64,000 nt of DNA from Calonectria ilicicola (Eukaryota; Ascomycota; Sordariomycetes; Hypocreales; Nectriaceae): assembly GCA_020809705.1 (NCBI GenBank), contig CP085830.1:1736001-1800000 (forward strand), read 5' to 3'. A program made the translations under genes and the position numbers. The notes beneath the pieces were generated by a model. That model saw only the letters and a program-made list of their open reading frames with translations. It searched no databases and was not told the origin of the DNA. Shown here piece after piece: positions 1-9,717 of this stretch. Within the stretch, counting starts at the first letter, position 1; each line of letters starts with the position of its first letter.

Positions 1-1318
1 GGGAATACAAACAGATTACTAGACGGAGCAATAGGATTATCGGATCGAGGAGAATACAACTCTATTTGATCGCTAATTAGTACCAATATGGGTCTAGGCT
101 GCCGGCGGAGTCCATGCTATCTACCAAGGTCATGATGTACGCGTATTGATCTCTGATATGCTTTCTATTTTGGGGTGCAGGTGCCATCGTCTCCTATCGT
201 CTCTTAGGACGATTACCAAGAACTGCAAGTGCTCGCGTGATGCTCGCCCATTCTGACCGAATTTGAGTTTAAAGGAAAGGAGCTAATCTCGCTGACAAGG
301 ATATGTTGTAGGAGAAAGCTGTCATGAGGATCAGGCATCGTATTCATTCGGACTCGCATTCGTTCGGTCTCGCGGTGGATGATGAAAAGACTGAGAAGAT
401 GTGGCAGCTGGAAATTGACAAGCCATACTAACAAATACAATGCGCTCTCTATCCTCGGACGGACGGAATAATATGGACCACGTTTGAGAACCGAAATTGG
501 ATGAACAAAGTGGTTTCGAAACAGTGCGGCTGCTGAAAATTAGGCTCACGACCGCTGATGCTCACACCACAGCACGGCACTAGGTCGTAATGAATATGGA
601 TACAGCGCTTGCCTGACACAAAGAAGCAAATGTGCCAAGAGATATGGAACAGATGAGAGTCGGTAGGCAATTTCCGGTGGTGGGCCCAAACTGCGTCATT
701 CGGTGTCTCAGGTCTCACAGCGCCCATCGTGACTGGTGGGAAAACCACAGCAGCGTTTTAAAACAACGACTTCGCCATGATGCCCGTTTAGGCGGAACAA
801 GGCCGCCGAGTCTTTAAGCTTAAACCTTAAGCCTTTATTCTTGTTTGCTTGCCCTGATGAATGTTCCAGCGCTGCCAGTGACGTTTAGCTTAATGTAAGC
901 GACGGCCGCTAAAACTGTCAATACGAGTTTGGAAATACCGTTTTGAGAGCCGCCTACTGATCAATTCCCCACAGCTAGTGTGTGTACGTACGGTACGGAC
1001 TGGCCGCTCGTTCTTGGCTGTCCAATTATTCCGCCAGCGATCATGACGACAAAGTTTATGACTGGGATGCAATGACATGTCAACCATTGCTACGTGCTGT
1101 AACAATGCCCAGAAATACCGTTGCGGCGAATAAATGCTACCCCCCTCCGGACGAATTCCCCCCTGCAATATGCTTGCTTTGTAGCAGATCTTGCTGATCA
1201 GGACTCCGCCTTCAACAACCCATATAAGTTATAAACGAGCCACTCTATCCTTATCTCTTCTTCAGCAGAGTTTTGGTGCATACCCACTGTTGCTTAATTT
1301 CCTATCCCTACTATCATC
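1..1318. other. Intergenic, no gene supported; promoter of the beta-helix gene at the right end
   Basis: Only short overlapping open frames occur here, without domains, convincing ATG context or splice sites, and I support no gene. The right end is the promoter of the secreted beta-helix gene, with a TATA-like element at 1223-1236 and a pyrimidine-rich stretch (about 1249-1317) running into the ATG. Confidence 0.6.
1223..1236 (+). promoter_or_regulatory. TATA-like elements upstream of the beta-helix gene
   Basis: TATAAG at 1223-1228 and TATAAAC at 1230-1236 lie about 83-96 nt before the ATG at 1319. This is a plausible core-promoter position for a fungal secreted-enzyme gene. The call rests on motif and spacing only. 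Confidence 0.45.
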
Positions 1319-2377
1319 ATGGTTCGCTTCTTCGTCCCCCCGACAGTGCTGGCACTGGTTTCCCTTGCACAAGCTCAGTGCGGTTCTGGTACACCCGATG
1401 CCGTAGTCTCCGGCTCCGGCGGCACCTTTACAGCTACTGCAGGCGGGAGCTCCGTGTACTCTGGCTCCAACTATCTTACAGCAATCCAGACTGCCCTCGA
1501 CTCCATCTCCAGCGGCCAGCGAGTTGCTGTCACGGCATCGGGCTCCATTGGTGCTGGCACCATCACCATCAGCAGCGGCAAGACCTTTGAAGGCTGCGGT
1601 ACCATTGACGCTACTCTGCGCAATGGACGCGGTGCTATCGAATCCACCGATACCTCGGACGTTCAAATTCCATACCTCACCATGACCGGTAACCCATACT
1701 TTGGCTTGCGGTTCTCTGGTACTTCAGGCCTGGTGTTAGGCGAGATCACCATGAACCTGAGTGGCGGTATCGGTATCCGGTTTGACCGAGACAGGGCTGC
1801 AAACTCAAACGTGAAGATGGGAGTAATCTCCGTCACTGGCGCCAGCAGCCATGCCGTTGAGACCTGGAATATCGACGGCCTCACAATTGACTCCGTTATC
1901 GCTCGGGATGTTGGTGAATGCGGCTTGCTGCTCCAGAACACCGTCAATGCCAAGGTTGGGCTTGTCGACGGTGACAATGCTGGCGCCGGCACCGGCTATG
2001 CCACCCTGCGTTTTGCCAACGCCAACGGAAACGCCAACAACTATGCGACAAACGTCTACATCGACAAGGTTGTGTCCCGCGGTGGTGGCCGTGGCATCTT
2101 TTGCGTTTCGGAATCCGGAGGCGCCGAGATTAAGAGCATCGACCTTGCCAATAACAACAACAACGCCATCCTTATCGAAAACTGCTACAATGTTGCCATT
2201 CTTGGTGGTACCGTCAGCGGAGGAGGTGAAGTTCGCATCTCAGCCCGAGATGAGTTTGCCAACACTCGCGACATCTCCATCACTGCCCAGATTAACGACA
2301 ACACCGTTCGCGAATCTCCCTGTGGTGACAACACCAAGTGGAGCATCACTGGCAATGCCAAACTCAACGTGTGCTAA
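1319..2377 (+). CDS. Secreted right-handed beta-helix (pectin-lyase-fold) protein
   Basis: A single-exon 352-aa protein. Residues 1-19 form a signal peptide (basic VR, hydrophobic core, cleavage after AQA before Gln-Cys), so it is probably secreted. The rest is a ladder of short Gly/Asn/Thr/Val-rich beta strands with Asn runs (NNNNN near residue 280) and repeating turns, typical of the parallel beta-helix of pectate lyases, polygalacturonases and related polysaccharide lyases or hydrolases. Cysteines near both ends and in the core may form disulfides. I do not see the Asp triad of GH28 or the Asp/Arg cluster of classical pectate lyases, so enzyme class and substrate stay open. It could be a non-catalytic beta-helix protein. 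A TATA-like element lies at 1223-1236. Fold assignment is fairly safe; function is not. Confidence 0.8.
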   Translation: MVRFFVPPTVLALVSLAQAQCGSGTPDAVVSGSGGTFTATAGGSSVYSGSNYLTAIQTALDSISSGQRVAVTASGSIGAGTITISSGKTFEGCGTIDATLRNGRGAIESTDTSDVQIPYLTMTGNPYFGLRFSGTSGLVLGEITMNLSGGIGIRFDRDRAANSNVKMGVISVTGASSHAVETWNIDGLTIDSVIARDVGECGLLLQNTVNAKVGLVDGDNAGAGTGYATLRFANANGNANNYATNVYIDKVVSRGGGRGIFCVSESGGAEIKSIDLANNNNNAILIENCYNVAILGGTVSGGGEVRISARDEFANTRDISITAQINDNTVRESPCGDNTKWSITGNAKLNVC

Positions 2378-2704
2378 GTTGGGACGCTTTCCAGGGATAG
2401 ATTCATAAGACGAGATATTGCAGCTTCTGATTTGAAGGCTGCAGTGTTGACAAAACAAAAACATGAGCGAGGTCTTATGTACTGAATTTCTTTGTATTTA
2501 TGGACGCAACTTTCTTGATAGTACATATATGGTCTCCTGAGGGTGCAAGTAAATAGTAAATATGAACAAATAAAATGAATGATTGTGTACATACAGAGAG
2601 TCATTCATCAATGGGCCCAATTCACTTCGTCCACATCACATCACTAAAATTACCGAAGTCTCCAGGCCTAAAAGGTAGATGTTTCTATTGGCTGTCCATG
2701 TAAT
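2378..2704. other. Short convergent intergenic region
   Basis: This holds the 3' ends of the convergent beta-helix and dioxygenase genes. It is AT-rich with AATAAA-like stretches (AAATAAAATGAATG near 2569) that could serve as polyadenylation signals. I see nothing else. Confidence 0.5.
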
Positions 2705-4306
2705 TTATCGTGCGACATGCACATTGTTTCCACCAATCCCGCCATGCTGCAGCCTCTCTGTTGCGGTCTCAGGTTTACATGCACCAGTAAAAACACCAGT
2801 TCTCTGGCGCTCAGTGTCCTCCTCAATTTCATCCAATGGATAAAATGTGGGGTCCTCACTGAACATGGCATCGAATTTGTTGCTAATATCCGCTGGGATC
2901 CATGGAGAATGCTCGCTGTCCTTCAACCAAACGCGGAGCAGATGTCGAGGACTAGAAAGGTCTTCCGTAAACCCGCGACGAGCATGTTGGTGATGCAAAT
3001 TGTTGACCCTAGGAAGCTGTTAGTAAAGAACTTCTCGCCTAAAATATCTATTCAACGTAATTATACCATTCAATATCACCAACTTCAAGTTTAGTCTTGA
3101 GGCTGTATTGTTCCGCCACCCATTGCCATCCACCAAATGCCTCTAGCTCTTCAAAAGTCAGAGCCGGAAAATCAGGATCGCGATCAGGTAACTTTCCCCC
3201 ATTTAGCTACAAGTAACATCATTCAGAAAGTCAAATTTACCTCTCCATAACCGATAAATGTCCGCGTCGAAAAGTTAAGAAACAACCGATTGTCTTGATT
3301 GTGGATCAGGCGAACTCCCTCATTGGGAATACCATTTCTGTCAATGCATCAGCATATACTCGATTAAATGAGGGGTTAGCAGTTTTAAATTATATTGGGG
3401 AAACTCACGCTCGCCAACGAAATTTCCTCTCTGCCAGAAGACGAGCAATATCCGGGCGGTGTTGGGCAAGGTGGTTGTAGACTTGGCCAGCACTTGCAAC
3501 TGTGGAAACTCCTCCAACTCCAGAAAGGCTAACAGCCATCAAGCCAACAATATCACCTCCTGCGTCGCTGTGGTACATCTGAGCATTGTTATCTTGGGCA
3601 GAGACATAAATCTTGCCTCGTTCAGATGGATCTATGTGGGTGATGCTCTTGGAACTTTTAGAACTGAACCTTTCATTGAGTGAACTGCAACGGTACCAAC
3701 CTTGATGTGGCAAATTCCTCTGTTTGCACCTTGATTGAGGCGACGATCGCCAATCCAAGAGTTGATTCCAAGAAATGCAATGACCTGGTCAGTCTTTGCA
3801 TAATTTTGGATGGGAAATCCTCTCAGAATCTGAACACCAACGCCATTATATATGGCGTTGGACAGCTTGCGAAGAACCGGTCCAACCGTTGGAAGGAGGA
3901 AATTGGATCGATTAATGGCTGAAATGGGAAGATCTTGTGTTTTCCAAGCCTAAAAGATAGTTGTTAGTTAATAGAGGCCTATATTTACGGCATCGCTTCG
4001 TTTGTACCTTGATTGCTGAGTCAATCTCGTCGATTTCTAGCTGAGAGAGGACTTTGATGTACAACTCCGCTATTTCGTGTCAGTTAATATTTAAATCATT
4101 TCATCAATTATTAGCATACGATGTTTCTCCAAGTATTCGCCAATCCAAACTTCGGGCCCAGTGAACCTAGTTGGCCAGTTTTTGGGGGGTGCCCCAAAGT
4201 CGAACGACTCTGGGTGGGCTGCATTGGCTTTTTCCCACTCTGGTTTGTTCAATAAGATGCCTGGAGCATCAGAGTACAACTCATATGGCAGTATGGCCTC
4301 TGTCAT
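2705..4306 (-). CDS. TauD/TfdA-family Fe(II)/2-oxoglutarate-dependent dioxygenase
   Basis: I rebuilt seven exons (4120-4306, 4008-4069, 3701-3949, 3409-3647, 3241-3337, 3067-3191, 2705-3008), giving 420 aa. The start is ATG at 4306; the open frame extends up to a GTG at 4354 but has no earlier ATG. Family marks are the iron-binding HxD (H192-S-D194 in MYHSDAGGD), the distal histidine H328 in the NNLHHQHARR segment, and arginines 341/345 (PRHLLRVW) as 2-oxoglutarate ligands. Such enzymes couple 2-oxoglutarate decarboxylation to hydroxylation or cleavage of a small substrate. The sequence around HxD differs from what I know of Jlp1/AtsK sulfonate dioxygenases and of XanA, so I leave the substrate open. 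It is divergent from an anion permease and shares its promoter. The 53-nt intron 3648-3700 uses donor GTTGGT; the intron before exon 6 is 49 nt with acceptor AAG or, less likely, 34 nt with TAG. Confidence 0.82.
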
Positions 4307-5182
4307 TTTCGCGGATGATTGGCGCAGGGGTGGTATAAAGTTCAAAGTGTTCACTCAAAAAGCAGTATTGAGTCAGGGACAATGTACAAAAAGGGAACAT
4401 TTCACCATGGTAATACGTATCTTATCATAACGGAATGTGGGTGTTTCAATGGCATACGTATGACTCCAACCCTCAACCAGTCAATTTAATGAAGGGTATC
4501 TTCCTAGAGTCGGACTGACCAGGGTATCGCCTCGCGTTATGCAGCCACCAAATGGCAACATCGGCAACTTTTATCCGGACAGAAATTGCCAAGCCAGAAA
4601 ATTGTAGTTGGAAAATATGGAGTTAAAGTAGTTCTATTTGGTAGAATTATGAAATTGCTCACCCACGAGCTCCCGAGATTGAAGTTCATCCTAACGTAGA
4701 TATAAATCATCCGAAATCATCCATTTTAATAACATAATTCTCTGGACGCTTAATCTCTGGGTTTGCAACGAACCTATCCTTTTCCTTATCTCAGATAAAG
4801 CAGGGGAATGGTGGTATGCGGGGCTCTCAAAACGGTCCCCCGCACGTCAGGATAATTGTTGTCGCGGATATAACACTTTGATGATAAATGATACGATAAG
4901 CGAAAAATACACCTGGGGTAAAGATGAATGCATGTTGTAAAAGGCATCATTTAGGTGCATCTCGCGTGATTGCCATCCCTGGAGCTGACAACAGCTAGTT
5001 TGAGTATGCGATTTTAACGAGCACAGCAAGGCCGTATCAATATCTCACCATATAGGCAGTAAATTATGCCAGAGTACGCAGGGGGGTCTCTTTTTCTTAA
5101 AATCAATAGTCTACGAATCTTTTGTAGTCAGAAGAGTGTTGCTTATTAAATTGCATTGATGACTGAGCACATATGATCCAAT
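4307..5182. promoter_or_regulatory. Shared divergent promoter of dioxygenase and MFS permease
   Basis: This 876-bp region separates the two divergent starts. It contains several GATA elements of HGATAR type: TGATAA on the minus strand at 4422-4427, and four between 4785 and 4900. I looked for the sulfur-regulator consensus ATGRYRYCAT and found none. No ORF here is convincing. Confidence 0.5.
4785..4900. promoter_or_regulatory. Cluster of GATA-factor (AreA/NIT2-type) elements
   Basis: An inverted pair CTTATCTCAGATAAAG spans 4785-4800 (AGATAA on each strand). TGATAA follows at 4882-4887 and CGATAAG at 4894-4900. Four HGATAR matches in about 116 bp is more than expected by chance (roughly 0.3-0.5), and paired sites are typical of nitrogen-regulated fungal promoters. 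Binding itself is inferred. Confidence 0.45.
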
Positions 5183-7019
5183 ATGGCCCAATTAGTTGTG
5201 ACAGCGAGCCAAGACGGTGATGTTTCGCCGAAAACCTCAAAATCGGGATCCCAAGATGTGGTAGTCGTTACCACAGATGTTGAGACCGCAACAGAGGACA
5301 AGAGTCCTTGGTGGAAATTTTCAAAGCGCTCAAAAGAGAGAAAGCTTCTCCTCAAACTTGATTTCTTTATTCTGTAGGTTATCACGATATCATCGGGCTC
5401 ACGACTCAATTGACATAATTTAGGTCATGGGCATGCTTCGGTTATTTTCTAAGACTTCTCGATGCATCGAATCTCCGTAAAGCAACCCAAACCACTATGA
5501 ACAAGTAAAAAGACAAATGAACTAACACTCACCCGAGGAAATGCTTATGTGTCGGGGATGCAAGAGGTTTGAAACACTTTTGCCCGTCATAAATGATTTC
5601 ATCTAACAATTTAACAGGATCTCAACCTATTTGATGACCAGTACAACTACTTCCAAACTTTGTGGACAATCGGATATACCATTGGGATGATACCTAGCCA
5701 GGTTATACTAACACATGTTCGACCTTCTATTTGGTTGCCAACAGTCGAAGTCACCTGGGCCATCATTACATTTTGCTTTACTGCTGTTAAAAACTATAAG
5801 CACATCTATGCGCTCCGGTTCTTGCTTGGATTGGCTGAATCGCCTTTCTATGTCGGAGGCATGACAGTATTGTGCAACTGGTACACCCCGAAAGGTTCGT
5901 TTCCACAATCAAGCAAGGGCGATAAATTTGTAACATTCAAAACAGAGCTTGCTACACGAACAACCATATTCTATTCGGCCTCATTTGCCGCACAGATGTT
6001 TTCGGGCTACCTTCAAGCCGCCGTTTATACAGGCCTCGACGGAGTACATGGGCTTCCTGGCTGGCGATGGCTCTTCATCATTTGCGGCATTATCAACGTT
6101 CCGGGTGCTATATGGGGATTCTTTGCTGTTCCGGACAGCCCATATAACACCAAAGTATTCTACCTTAACGAAGAGGAAAAGACTCTCGCCAAATCAAGAG
6201 TAATAGAGATTGATCGCAAACCATTCGAAGGCATCAACTTTAATACGTTCAAAAGTGTTTTATCACGCCCATTTGTTTGGGTATTCGTTATCAATTACAT
6301 GCAAGTCGCTTTCAAATCCAACATCCATGGAAAAGGGCTAAGACTGACTGTTTCCTCTCAGCTTCTTCTGTATAAACACTTATGGATTAGACTTTTTTAG
6401 TATCTACCTAAAGACCCTAGATGAGTATACAGTCCAAGAAATAAACGTGTCAGTGATTCAGTTATGATGAGATGACAAGCACTAATTTTACTTAGCATCC
6501 CCACTGCGGCATATGGTGTTGGACTCGTGGCGACCATCCTTTTTGGATTCATTTCTGATCGACTACGCAATCGGATATGGGTGGCACTATTCATCACTGC
6601 ATTAAACTTTGTCACTTGTGTTGTGCTCGCAGCTGTTCCTTCGAAAGCCGGGGCCTTTTTTGGATACTTGCTTAACCCAGCAACATTGGCATATGGCCCT
6701 GTCATGATTGTACGTTTTATCAAAACTCCAAAATACGTTCGATAGTTCACTGATGCATCAAATACAGTCTTTCCTTGGAGAAACTTTTACTTCTCTAGCA
6801 GATGAGCGTGCCCTTATTCTTGGTATGGCCCAGGCATTCGGTGCAACATTTAATGCTTGGGTTCCTTTATTCATCTTCAACACTGGCACCCAAACGCCTT
6901 ACTTCAAAGTGGGATGGATTGTTTCGTCTGCTTGTGCAGCTGGCCAGGCGATTGGCATACTACTTTTAGGATATTTCGGCAAAAGAATACTCAAGGAGAT
7001 TGCCGATGCCAAAACTTAG
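5183..7019 (+). CDS. MFS permease, DAL5/allantoate (anion:cation symporter) type
   Basis: I rebuilt eight exons: 5183-5373, 5424-5476, 5538-5566, 5618-5894, 5946-6300, 6362-6448, 6496-6709, 6768-7019. The protein is 485 aa. Typical DAL5-family marks appear: a charged N-tail ending in KLLLKLDFFIL, then LDASNLRNAYVSGMQEDL, LLGLAESPFYVGG, WYTPKELATRTTIFYSAS, GWRWLFIICG and PTAAYGVGL. The relatives move allantoate, pantothenate, nicotinate, sulfonates and other organic anions across the plasma membrane by proton symport. Exon 3 is only 29 nt, and the intron 6301-6361 starts with GC (GCAAGT) instead of GT. Both junctions restore conserved sequence, so the gene looks intact. It diverges from the dioxygenase and is followed by the FMO on the same strand. 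Confidence 0.85.
6301..6361 (+). other. GC-AG intron in the MFS permease gene
   Basis: The exon ends TAC-AT, the intron begins GCAAGT and ends CTCAG, and splicing restores the conserved segment NYIFFCINTYGLDFF. GCAAGT is the usual form of the rare GC donor. No GT within the neighbouring bases gives an open, family-like protein. Confidence 0.7.
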
Positions 7020-7696
7020 ATTTAAAGGTCTCTCGACGGCTTCTTTGATAAGTAGTTTCCACCTAAATATACCAAAGTATGGAATGATAGTATGATAGTG
7101 CTTTACTTACAATAATAAACTTCTATCTCTCCATGTCTCATATTCTCTTTTTCCCAGTCCTTACAAATTTTACAAATCATTTCTGTATTGTTTGAGATCA
7201 CTCTTGGAGTTTGATAACACCATCCTTAACCATGTTTCACAGGAATCGTCATCAGTGGGTACAAAATGTAACCGAAATACCCACGATAATCGTCAACCGA
7301 GCAAAGACCAAAAGTGGGATAGATGGGATAGCTAATCGGGAAGTGGGAGCTCGCTTAGTTAGTAAATGCAGTGTGGGTCATCGACTGCAAGTCATTCCAA
7401 ATGACATGCGTAGGCGATTGTGAATAATGGACACGCGATTACGCGATGCAAGCTGACACAAGCACGTTGATGGCGTGCTTCTGATGATATCTATGGAATC
7501 TGTCATCCGTACATATATTCAAACACAAATGTCTCATAATATTGAATATTGGAAAGTAATTTGAGAAATAAAATATCCTCTAAAATAATCGATGTCCAAT
7601 ACATCGCAATATCGGGTTTTCTAGACGATCATTTAATGCTTTTTTATTCAGATTTCGCACTTACTGGATATTTGTTTACAAAATATCTATACCACA
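7020..7696. other. Intergenic, permease 3' end and FMO promoter
   Basis: AT-rich spacer of 677 bp between two same-strand genes. There are GATA cores (GATATCTATGG near 7485) but no dense cluster. An open frame at 7211-7423 has no recognisable features and I do not call it. Confidence 0.5.
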
Positions 7697-9220
7697 ATGA
7701 GCCCGTCCAAGATATTCTCAGATTCAGTTCATTTGGGGGCTGACACTAGGGTGGCTGTCATTGGAGCTGGGATAAGTGGCATCTGCACAGCTGCTCATCT
7801 TCTCAACCAGGGACTGGAAGTCACAGTGTTTGAAAGGTCCGGTGTTGCTGGGGGAGTATGGCATTATGAATCCCGAGTTTCTCGGAGTCCCAGTTATCCT
7901 AGTGAGCGTCCATCGGTTGGCGATTACAGCAGAATTATCTCAAATAAACGGCAGCATTTTGAACCAGACAGCCCACCGACATACTCCATTGAATCTCCAA
8001 GCAGAAAGGACCTAGAGCTTGAGTTTTCTCCATCGAGCGCGTGTTATTCTGGACTCAAAACCAATGTTCCCACAAGTTTGATGTATTCCAGTCTAAAACC
8101 ATGGCCAACAAATGCCCCTGAGTACGTTGAGCACACGGCAGTCGAAGAATATCTTCAAACCCTGAGCAGAGAATCCAAAGTAGATGAAGCCACGCACTAC
8201 TGGACTAGAGTTGAGGATGTGAGAAAGTCTCCTGATGGAAAATGCTGGGATCTCAGGACCATTGCCCTTACGAATGACAAAGCTTCCAATCAGGTGATTG
8301 AAAGGCACTGGCATTTTGATGCATTGGTTGTTGCCACTGGGCACTACAACTTGCCACGAGTCCCAAGTCTACCGGGCCTTGCTGAACTGAAAAAGGCTTT
8401 TCCGGATCGAATAATTCATTCCAAGGAGTATCGGCAGCCTGAGACCTACAAAGGCAAAAATATTCTTGTCATCGGAGGTGGCACATCCGGCGCTGACTTA
8501 TGTCGGGAATTAACCAATGTTGCTCAGAGCATCACTCAGAGCACCAGAAATGGAAAATTTGACCTTCCAGAGGTTCTTATCCCAAAGACTGTTAGACACG
8601 TGGCCAGTTTGATACGGATAGAGCCAAAATACAATAAACCGAGTCAACTCCGCCCTGATGAATCTATACCCAGCAAGATAATTTTTCAAGATGGGACGGA
8701 ATTGCAGGACATCGACTATATCCTCCTAGCAACAGGATATCTCTTCTCATTCCCCTTCCTAGCACAATTCCACTCGGATGCGACCCCTGCGGAAGGTATC
8801 GGTCACGACAAACTTATCGGAGCTGAGGGAAACATGGTCCACAATTTACATAAGGACATCTTCTACATTGAGGATCCGTCACTTGCATTTGTGGGTTTAC
8901 CATACCATATTGTCACTTTTGCAACGTTTGACTACCAAGCACAAGCCGTTGCCCGCGTATTCTCTGGCCAGTCAAAGTTACCAGTCCACGAAGAAATGCG
9001 AGCCGAGTATAATGATCAGGTACGACAGAGAGGCTTCGGGCTCAATTTTCACAGCCAGATGGAAGGCAGTCGTGAGGTTGACTATGTGAGGGGTCTCATT
9101 GATTCGATCTCTAGTAGTGCTATCAACCGCGACATTGAGCCTATTCGAAGCTATACTGAAACGTGGCTGAGAGACCATTCCCAATTTAAAGATGCCTTGA
9201 ATGGTATTGTCAGAGAGTGA
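7697..9220 (+). CDS. Flavin-containing monooxygenase (FMO-like)
   Basis: An intronless 507-aa protein starting ACCACAATG. The FAD Rossmann motif GAGISG is at residues 23-28, followed by the acidic end VFERS and GGVWHY. The NADPH Rossmann motif GGGTSG is at 260-265. ATGHYNLPRVP links the domains, the FMO fingerprint appears in degenerate form as FPDRIIHSKEYR, and LLATGY lies in the C-terminal part. Class B flavoproteins of this type oxidise soft nucleophiles (N- or S-atoms) of small molecules with NADPH and O2 in the cytosol. The protein has no signal peptide or membrane anchor. It lies downstream of an anion permease and dioxygenase, so a shared catabolic route is plausible. A Baeyer-Villiger enzyme is less likely, since the fingerprint lacks the WP ending. 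Confidence 0.87.
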   Translation: MSPSKIFSDSVHLGADTRVAVIGAGISGICTAAHLLNQGLEVTVFERSGVAGGVWHYESRVSRSPSYPSERPSVGDYSRIISNKRQHFEPDSPPTYSIESPSRKDLELEFSPSSACYSGLKTNVPTSLMYSSLKPWPTNAPEYVEHTAVEEYLQTLSRESKVDEATHYWTRVEDVRKSPDGKCWDLRTIALTNDKASNQVIERHWHFDALVVATGHYNLPRVPSLPGLAELKKAFPDRIIHSKEYRQPETYKGKNILVIGGGTSGADLCRELTNVAQSITQSTRNGKFDLPEVLIPKTVRHVASLIRIEPKYNKPSQLRPDESIPSKIIFQDGTELQDIDYILLATGYLFSFPFLAQFHSDATPAEGIGHDKLIGAEGNMVHNLHKDIFYIEDPSLAFVGLPYHIVTFATFDYQAQAVARVFSGQSKLPVHEEMRAEYNDQVRQRGFGLNFHSQMEGSREVDYVRGLIDSISSSAINRDIEPIRSYTETWLRDHSQFKDALNGIVRE

Positions 9221-9717
9221 AACCGAATGAACGAATCATGATGTGTCATAATTTGAGACTTGATAGGAATAGAAACTTCTAGCTCGAGTTATGTAATAAT
9301 ATGCACTCCCCAAAGAACTAGCAGAGTTTTTGGTAAATAAAGCGTAGATTTGAGTAGGTGTCAATAATCCCATCATTGTTTTGATTTGGTGACTGGCTTG
9401 GTTTGGTATGTTAGTATAGGGTAAACAGGCATGGATCATAGTACGGATAGTGTGATACACTGTCCCTGATCGCACTGTACCGATCGCCCGAATTATCCTT
9501 GTCCATAGCTTTATTTTTTTCTTGGATCAAACAACAAGTTTCAGGCACTTCCTTGACAGCGCTCAGCCTCAACGACTGGAATTACGCCAGGGCAAAAGAC
9601 AAAGCCATTCCATCCAACCCCGCCCTTCTTCTCATGGGCTAATTGAGCGCCTGAATTTTACCTGTCGCCAGATCCCCGCTGTCGCAATCACGACGCTTTC
9701 CCCATAGCCTGGTCGCC
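9221..9717. other. Intergenic, promoter of JIP5
   Basis: About 500 bp. A pyrimidine-rich stretch and the sequence GTCGCC before the ATG at 9718 fit a fungal housekeeping promoter. No gene is seen. Confidence 0.5.

Noticed and set aside
1851..2408. 185-codon frame overlapping the beta-helix gene
   Set aside because: It is a shifted frame inside the secreted beta-helix coding sequence and has no recognisable features.
2705..4306. Assignment of the dioxygenase as xanthine dioxygenase XanA, given the purine permease in the window
   Set aside because: The residues around HxD do not look like the XanA type as I know it, and the genes are 13 kb apart.
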